Shown in pieces: positions 21,601 through 24,205 of a stretch of 24,205 nt of DNA (positions are counted from its first letter, which is position 1; every line of letters starts with the position of its first letter). The notes under the pieces are model-generated. The model worked only from the letters and a program-made list of their open reading frames with translations, did no database searches and was not told the origin of the DNA. This stretch comes from an uncultured Akkermansia sp. (GTDB lineage: Bacteria; Verrucomicrobiota; Verrucomicrobiia; Verrucomicrobiales; Akkermansiaceae), in contig CAJGCY010000027.1 in the NCBI GenBank assembly GCA_904501955.1, positions 1 through 24,205 of the forward strand. The letters run 5' to 3'. Both the position numbers and the translations under genes were made by a program.

Positions 21601-24121
21601 AGGAAGCGTGTATGTGCATGAGGGAACCGTTACCGCCGGGGCTGCTACGGCTTTGGGTGAGTCGCGTGTCATTCTGCGTGGTGGTGCACTGAACCTTAAT
21701 AATAAGTCGGTCGGAAACTCTATCGAGCTTGATGGAGATGCCAAAATTACCAAGGGTGGCAAGTTCTGCGGTGATTTGATGATGATGGACGGCAGCCTGC
21801 TGAAGGGCTCTCAGCTGAGTATTGCGGCGGGTCACACGGCTACTTTGTATGGTGGCGTGGTCAGCGGTAAGTTGAGTGGCAGTGGCTCTGTCGTGGTGGC
21901 GGGGGATGTGGAGCTGGACGGTGGGAGCATCAGCTGCAATAAATTGAAGCTGGAGGAAAATGCCGTTATCTATGCCAATCAGCACCTTACCATGAATAGC
22001 AAGGCAAGCGCCATTGTGCTGCAGCCCGGCGCGGAGTTGACTGTGGAGGGGAAGACCGCTGCTTATTCTCTGGAGATGGAAGGCTCCACCCTTAACCTCG
22101 GTGGCGCGTTGACGCTGCGTGCGGATTTGATAGCCGATGGCCATGCTGCGGAATCGTCAGAAATTAACTTGGGTGCTTCACTCAGTGCTCAATCCATGGA
22201 TTTGGCTGATACAGTGCTGACTCAGACCGGTAAGAAGAGCAAAATCGCGTTGAAGGGTGATGCGTCCTTGTTCATTGCAGAGCTGAGCACGGAGTCATCC
22301 ATGAGCGTCGGTGGAACGCTTCACATGCGTTCATCCGTGATTGATATTGTGAATGAAAAATCCGCCGGTGCTTTGACCCTGAGCGCTAAGAACGCTGCTC
22401 ATGAGGTGTGGAATTCGCAGATACATGTCGCCGGTAAGATGAGTGTTGCCGGTAGTCTGTTCTTGGATGATTCCGAGTTGTCCACCAAGGGCACGGTAAG
22501 CGCCGCTGCCCTCACGGCGACAGATAGCGTCATTTCCATTGCTGCGCAAGAGGGCATGGCTGCACAGAGCATGAAGCTCACCCGCAAGGATGTCACCAAG
22601 GGGGTGCCTCAAGATAATATTCTGACTGACAGCTCTGTATACGTGAACGGTAGTATGTCCGTAGCGGGGAATCTGCTGATGCAGAATAGCGATATTTACC
22701 TGCGTGACTACTCCGGTAAGAATAAGGCGAAGGGCTTGAGTGTAAAGGGTGACCTTACTGTCGGCAGCGGCAGCCTGCTGAGCCTCACGGGCGCGCTCTC
22801 CGCCAAGAATCTGACCTTGGAGGCCGGTAGCTCCCTGACGCTGGGTTCCGCGAAGCTCAGCACGGTGAAAGTGGGCGGTGCGCTGACGCTCAACGGCGTG
22901 GTGAATTTCGACCTCGGCTTCACCGTGACGGAAAAGGATGTCGCTAAGGGTAAGGAGTACACCCTGTTCAGCTTCAAGAGTTTGGTGGGTGATATCAGCA
23001 ACCTGACGCTGGGTTACGAAGGTGAGTACACGCTCGCCCTGAACACCAAGGAAACGGCCATTATCCTCACGGTGTCGGATGCCGCTGCTTGGAATGCCTA
23101 TGTGGCTGATGTGCAGGAGGCGCTGAAGAAAGACGAGCCCATGGCAGAAGACGAAGCAGACGACTCCGCAGTCGCAGCCGCGGAGGAAGCGGTGGAGGCC
23201 GAGGATCTGCTGCTGAAGCCGGTTGCTGCTGCTGCGGATGTTGACCCGCTGCTGGCGAAGGTGGCAGATACGCTGGTGCAGAGCACTTGGGGCACGGTGG
23301 GCGCTTCTCGCGCCTTTGGTGAGACGATTGCAAGCCGTGGCCGCCATGCCACGCTGCTGGATGATGGCAAGGGCGCAGCCTGGCTGTCCGTGATGGGGGG
23401 CAGCAGCAGCATTTCCTCCGCAGAGGGGCACAATGGGGCGGATTTCACCCTCTCCGGCGCTGCCTTCGGTGTGGAGAGCTGTGTGGGTGAGAAATCTACG
23501 CTCGGTGTGGCCATAGGCAACAGCTGGGGCAAGGTGAGCACCTTCTCCGCCTTCCCGGTGGACCAAGATTCCATGCACGTGGGCATTTACGGCAACCATA
23601 CACTGACCAAGAGCCTGACGCTGAGCTGGATGGCCACGCACACCCGCACGGAGAGCGAGGCGACCATCCTCGGCGCACCCTACAGCTGGTCGCAGGATGC
23701 CCTGCAGCTGGATGCCCGCCTGACTTGGGGCAAGAGCATCAGCGATAAGACCGCCGTCAGTGCCTTTGCGGGCTTGCAGTACCTTGCTACGGACAGCGGG
23801 GAGTGCGCAGGGCTCAAGACAGGCTCGCTGCAGAACCTCCGCGCGGAGCTCGGCGTGGGTGCCAGCCACAAAGTGGGTGAAAACACGCTGGTATTCGGTG
23901 AACTGAGCTTCATTGGCGACATTGTGCGCAACAATCCCACCGCCGCCACCGGTGATGAGCGCACCCACGGCACGAACCCCGGCCGCGTGGGCCTCAACCT
24001 CAGCGTAGGCGCCGCTCATCAGCTCACCGAAGATTGGAGCCTGAATGCTTCCTACAGCCTGGAGCTCATGGAGAACAGCACCAGCCACAGCCTGAACGTG
24101 GGCGCGAGCTACAGCTTCTAA
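15623..24121 (+). CDS. Giant autotransporter with Pmp-like repeats and an embedded IdeS-like cysteine protease
   Basis: The 2832-aa type V secreted protein starts with a signal peptide (1-30, likely cleaved after VAMA). Residues about 120-600 carry some 15 units of the chlamydial Pmp type, each pairing FxxN (FENN, FIGN, FQNN) with GGAI or variants. Residues about 850-1080 form an IdeS/Mac-like (C66) protease domain. Residues about 1100-2450 are a long beta-helical stalk with two related modules at about 1630-1770 and 1900-2040 (W-rich start, VAPG, autotransporter beta-strand repeat such as VVKDGSGALYLATDNSEF). An Ala/Glu-rich helical linker (about 2485-2545) leads into the C-terminal 12-strand-type barrel (about 2545-2832), ending in Phe after SHSLNVGASYSF. 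The barrel should anchor the passenger in the outer membrane, displaying the protease outside. Base composition shifts sharply near 18850. No Shine-Dalgarno is visible. Confidence 0.92.
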   Translation: MKLHLPLLLRRAVLSVLSAVTLFAGGVAMADSVIVGFDDPLKGYNSLCGGAAWGCDLQLSDSLYAHGHTGLTYGGAVFSFSSLSSGNTIGVYYHTEIVDGKEISTPYPVKLGGSLALTGSSYSFVKNSARWGGAIHAGDILFAGCSSVLFDSNKAIDDVYGSGLGGAINSTGIVLFEGCDNISFVNNSAIGGAVAKASSLCFEDCANVSITNNSANSGVITGDLHIKGCSGSVEIRNNKTTSSSGGGGVLMGTLVCTDNKGKIIFEDNYSAYMGGVVYTSAKNGTHQLVGNADVLFRNNSSEKWGGVFSVYEAISISDNEKVVFENNRTSILGGAIEIGGGYGLTVSGNGLISFIGNAAMPDTADEVRGQGGAISVTTAVFNDNATVLFQNNKAGQHGGAIIGQNVDFNGNESVSFIGNVAVKRGGAIHSDNFSFSGNKTVSFVSNSAEIGGAIWMDSNYGIIENNGIVEFIGNTATKGGAIYMPHNTPDELTLTGNTNLKFEGNIADAGAAIYAHDGVITISDNSRVQFIGNVSTSGASAIQANDSSGAPVLNIVDNGVVVFMNNVQNDGSSYAVNAEDLTISGNDYVRFYGNIKGLSTNKAVFDTKQGVADSCIEFSDDFYINSKYNYKNDPTAFNPTGDGRIVLSEDAKGDVLYDAILGCGSMEWEDRAQLTIGGNYTVGCQNKGASLVFNQSARRYNLKSLTVNGNLILQNGSDITFKLDQATEMSAPQGFVFVDDFLILDKSVNITVAAPPKVVQDTTLWSLVSVGRGVEYDGVRYVYRENVGWEYSDELGTHTRDTINDLFSWTFSDAKHSLSWIDNTLFYYAGNKARSLYKVARLYSDRTWRGDVFDYYDINKKKVTESKEASTSYGDSLLCWMVAGCNIIEYWQDKYAPLYQADFLVSNTDSSSHSSPIFAYYKKISGVVDQGSYFETAMYPWFLNKKSQNDRIAISKHDYSPWVNSFGFSEENFITLRVKNIDSMSDFFSNLKLVFNLSDSAIFLHYGEYKDNERIGGHVLTLWGAEIFPEKDICYIHVTDSDSEQDSMLRLKVKYDKNNKVACISNKEDLRIERLCYMTTPEGMDEMLEDFYSGKNDLEWTGRGVAWAAKIDGTIRLANVKDGFKIACSGAGKTVYAHKYFTNDERANFVFGDAVGGEAVTNKTVAVDGNISIGTATVKAKDYVFTGKTAGTGNLTAQNLTVERGAGLTIRQLNVKTDVLNVNGNLCVWDGDSSTRLEAGRVELGWNASLICGSLTLQRSDVMSEGCVQLGSSYYNVASGLCELSAKQVSGNGTLVCYLDFGGVEVPVSENQLNQSDSLNKAFMSLLTSDGKLSSVYNYNFDYISTNLTYRLDASETYDFGIQLNNSVLAFTLTEDGESLDRTLGSHTIGSESDIVADISISETLGGRVDAPDTALSTVSGAEVRLGNNSTITAASLTITEGSSLHNDGVIAFGADSGILTVGRGSVLSGSGSFGNTVVGEGGELRAGSAAGGALYSGLTLESGSSLVLSAEAMSNPMSRAASGVSLTLTGDLSLAEGVAVKVACGLDFLNNCALGETLTLKAIQLGGEPDADLMERLSGATGFVFCEEDGTLSDMASVGAYVHHINWLTGADNTLQLSFVLSAMPENALLWNPAGGDGVWNATAKNWKNSEGAQVAFTESSNVLICDGATIALEGKVAPGALVISTPEDVRIEGNGSLTGSGSVVKDGSGALYLATDNSEFIGSVDLNGGATYLEVDGALGSAYVTLRNAALHLQGKQVSSGVIVDGQSLLSGAENLTHLGVLENATVTVEGGYTVSEGVSFGAEAGASYIGDLTLDGGMISLGGLLTLEGNLIFTEGSVTTLDMMDLVADRYGCYELLKVVGEVQGFSEGALTLQNAEGSSLRYDAESGLIVVDFAPDLTWLGGKKAVWQVGAAGWSDNGVYEDGKTILFNGKGTVTIVGDVAPGNMTVDIAKSLTLKQDKKQGGSISGTAVLTKYGAGNLTLSSENTGWQGSVYVHEGTVTAGAATALGESRVILRGGALNLNNKSVGNSIELDGDAKITKGGKFCGDLMMMDGSLLKGSQLSIAAGHTATLYGGVVSGKLSGSGSVVVAGDVELDGGSISCNKLKLEENAVIYANQHLTMNSKASAIVLQPGAELTVEGKTAAYSLEMEGSTLNLGGALTLRADLIADGHAAESSEINLGASLSAQSMDLADTVLTQTGKKSKIALKGDASLFIAELSTESSMSVGGTLHMRSSVIDIVNEKSAGALTLSAKNAAHEVWNSQIHVAGKMSVAGSLFLDDSELSTKGTVSAAALTATDSVISIAAQEGMAAQSMKLTRKDVTKGVPQDNILTDSSVYVNGSMSVAGNLLMQNSDIYLRDYSGKNKAKGLSVKGDLTVGSGSLLSLTGALSAKNLTLEAGSSLTLGSAKLSTVKVGGALTLNGVVNFDLGFTVTEKDVAKGKEYTLFSFKSLVGDISNLTLGYEGEYTLALNTKETAIILTVSDAAAWNAYVADVQEALKKDEPMAEDEADDSAVAAAEEAVEAEDLLLKPVAAAADVDPLLAKVADTLVQSTWGTVGASRAFGETIASRGRHATLLDDGKGAAWLSVMGGSSSISSAEGHNGADFTLSGAAFGVESCVGEKSTLGVAIGNSWGKVSTFSAFPVDQDSMHVGIYGNHTLTKSLTLSWMATHTRTESEATILGAPYSWSQDALQLDARLTWGKSISDKTAVSAFAGLQYLATDSGECAGLKTGSLQNLRAELGVGASHKVGENTLVFGELSFIGDIVRNNPTAATGDERTHGTNPGRVGLNLSVGAAHQLTEDWSLNASYSLELMENSTSHSLNVGASYSF
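18160..18880 (+). other. IdeS/Mac-like (peptidase C66) cysteine protease domain within the autotransporter
   Basis: Residues about 847-1085 align by eye with streptococcal IdeS in order: FDYYDINKKK (IdeS GWYDITKTF), SLLCWMVAGCNIIEYWQD with C879 (IdeS DLLCGAATAGNMLHWW, C94), GGHVLTLWGAE with H1018 (IdeS NHVINLWGAD, H262), and YIHVTDSDSE with D1040 and D1042 (IdeS YVTDSDS, D284/D286). His-Asp spacing is 22 in both; Cys-His spacing is 139 against 168, consistent with shorter loops. K867 is a candidate for the oxyanion lysine. IdeS cleaves the IgG hinge; related enzymes occur in streptococci and oral treponemes. The family match and intact triad are seen directly. Immunoglobulin as substrate is inference. 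Confidence 0.82.
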
Positions 24122-24146
24122 AACAGCGCCGAACAGCATCATTTCC

Positions 24147-24178
24147 AGCGCGTAGGGGCATCCCCCCTACGCGCTTTT
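24147..24178 (+). terminator. Intrinsic terminator after the autotransporter
   Basis: A 12-bp stem (24147-24158 with 24164-24175) has a 5-nt loop, and its 3' arm runs into a short T-tract (24175-24178). It lies 26 bp after the stop codon. The remaining 27 bp of the window hold nothing recognisable. Confidence 0.8.
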
Positions 24179-24205
24179 GCTCCCCAAGTGCGCGATAAAT
24201 CGGAA

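Noticed and set aside
22331..24142. 603-codon minus-strand frame opposite the autotransporter barrel
   Set aside because: Antisense shadow of a GC-rich region; the plus-strand barrel motifs are unambiguous.
15396..24205. Shared 12-mer GATAAATCGGAA at 15396-15407 and at the right edge 24194-24205, as a possible repeat flanking the autotransporter
   Set aside because: Twelve bases are expected to recur by chance in a window this size, and the second copy runs off the edge, so extension cannot be tested.
1..24205. CRISPR arrays, tRNA or rRNA genes, insertion sequences
   Set aside because: No regularly spaced repeats, cloverleaf sequences, rRNA-like stretches or transposase genes were seen.

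Overview
The window looks like the chromosome of a host-associated Gram-negative bacterium of the PVC group. Verrucomicrobiota close to Akkermansia is the best guess. This is inferred from a giant autotransporter with chlamydial Pmp-type FxxN/GGAI repeats, weak Shine-Dalgarno usage with several near-leaderless promoters, and moderately GC-rich housekeeping genes. No rRNA or tRNA is present to confirm it.

Layout, left to right. (1) A minus-strand pair: a secreted serpin cut off by the left edge, preceded by a small secreted protein gene broken by one in-frame TAG. (2) Plus-strand nuoA (standing alone), a terminator hairpin, then full-length cobalamin-dependent methionine synthase metH. (3) Minus-strand manC-ruvX, convergent with metH across a bidirectional terminator. 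(4) A compact island of about 2.66 kb inserted between the divergent promoters of manC and argH and bounded by a perfect 53-bp direct repeat (7606-7658 and 10263-10315). It carries a tyrosine recombinase, a 73-aa RiPP-like precursor, an intrinsic terminator, a microviridin/graspetide-type ATP-grasp ligase, and a 37-aa single-pass membrane peptide overlapping the ligase stop as TAATG. (5) Plus-strand argH, a Sel1-repeat protein and an EptA/CptA-like phosphoethanolamine transferase. (6) A 2832-aa autotransporter that fills the rest of the window.

Two systems stand out. The first is the island: it reads as a self-contained mobile graspetide locus (integrase, precursor, macrocyclase, membrane peptide, paired att-like repeats). 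Its core peptide matches none of the graspetide consensus motifs I know. The second is the autotransporter: inside the passenger, between a Pmp-like repeat region and a long beta-helical stalk, lies a domain resembling the IdeS/Mac (peptidase C66) immunoglobulin-cleaving protease. The Cys, His and Asp of the triad are all present, and the His-Asp spacing equals that of streptococcal IdeS (22 residues). The DNA encoding this domain is strikingly AT-rich compared with the C-terminal half of the gene.

A serpin, a graspetide (many members of that class inhibit proteases) and an IdeS-like protease lie within 24 kb. This suggests, as inference only, a region rich in functions facing host proteases and antibodies. 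The other genes are ordinary metabolism and envelope functions.
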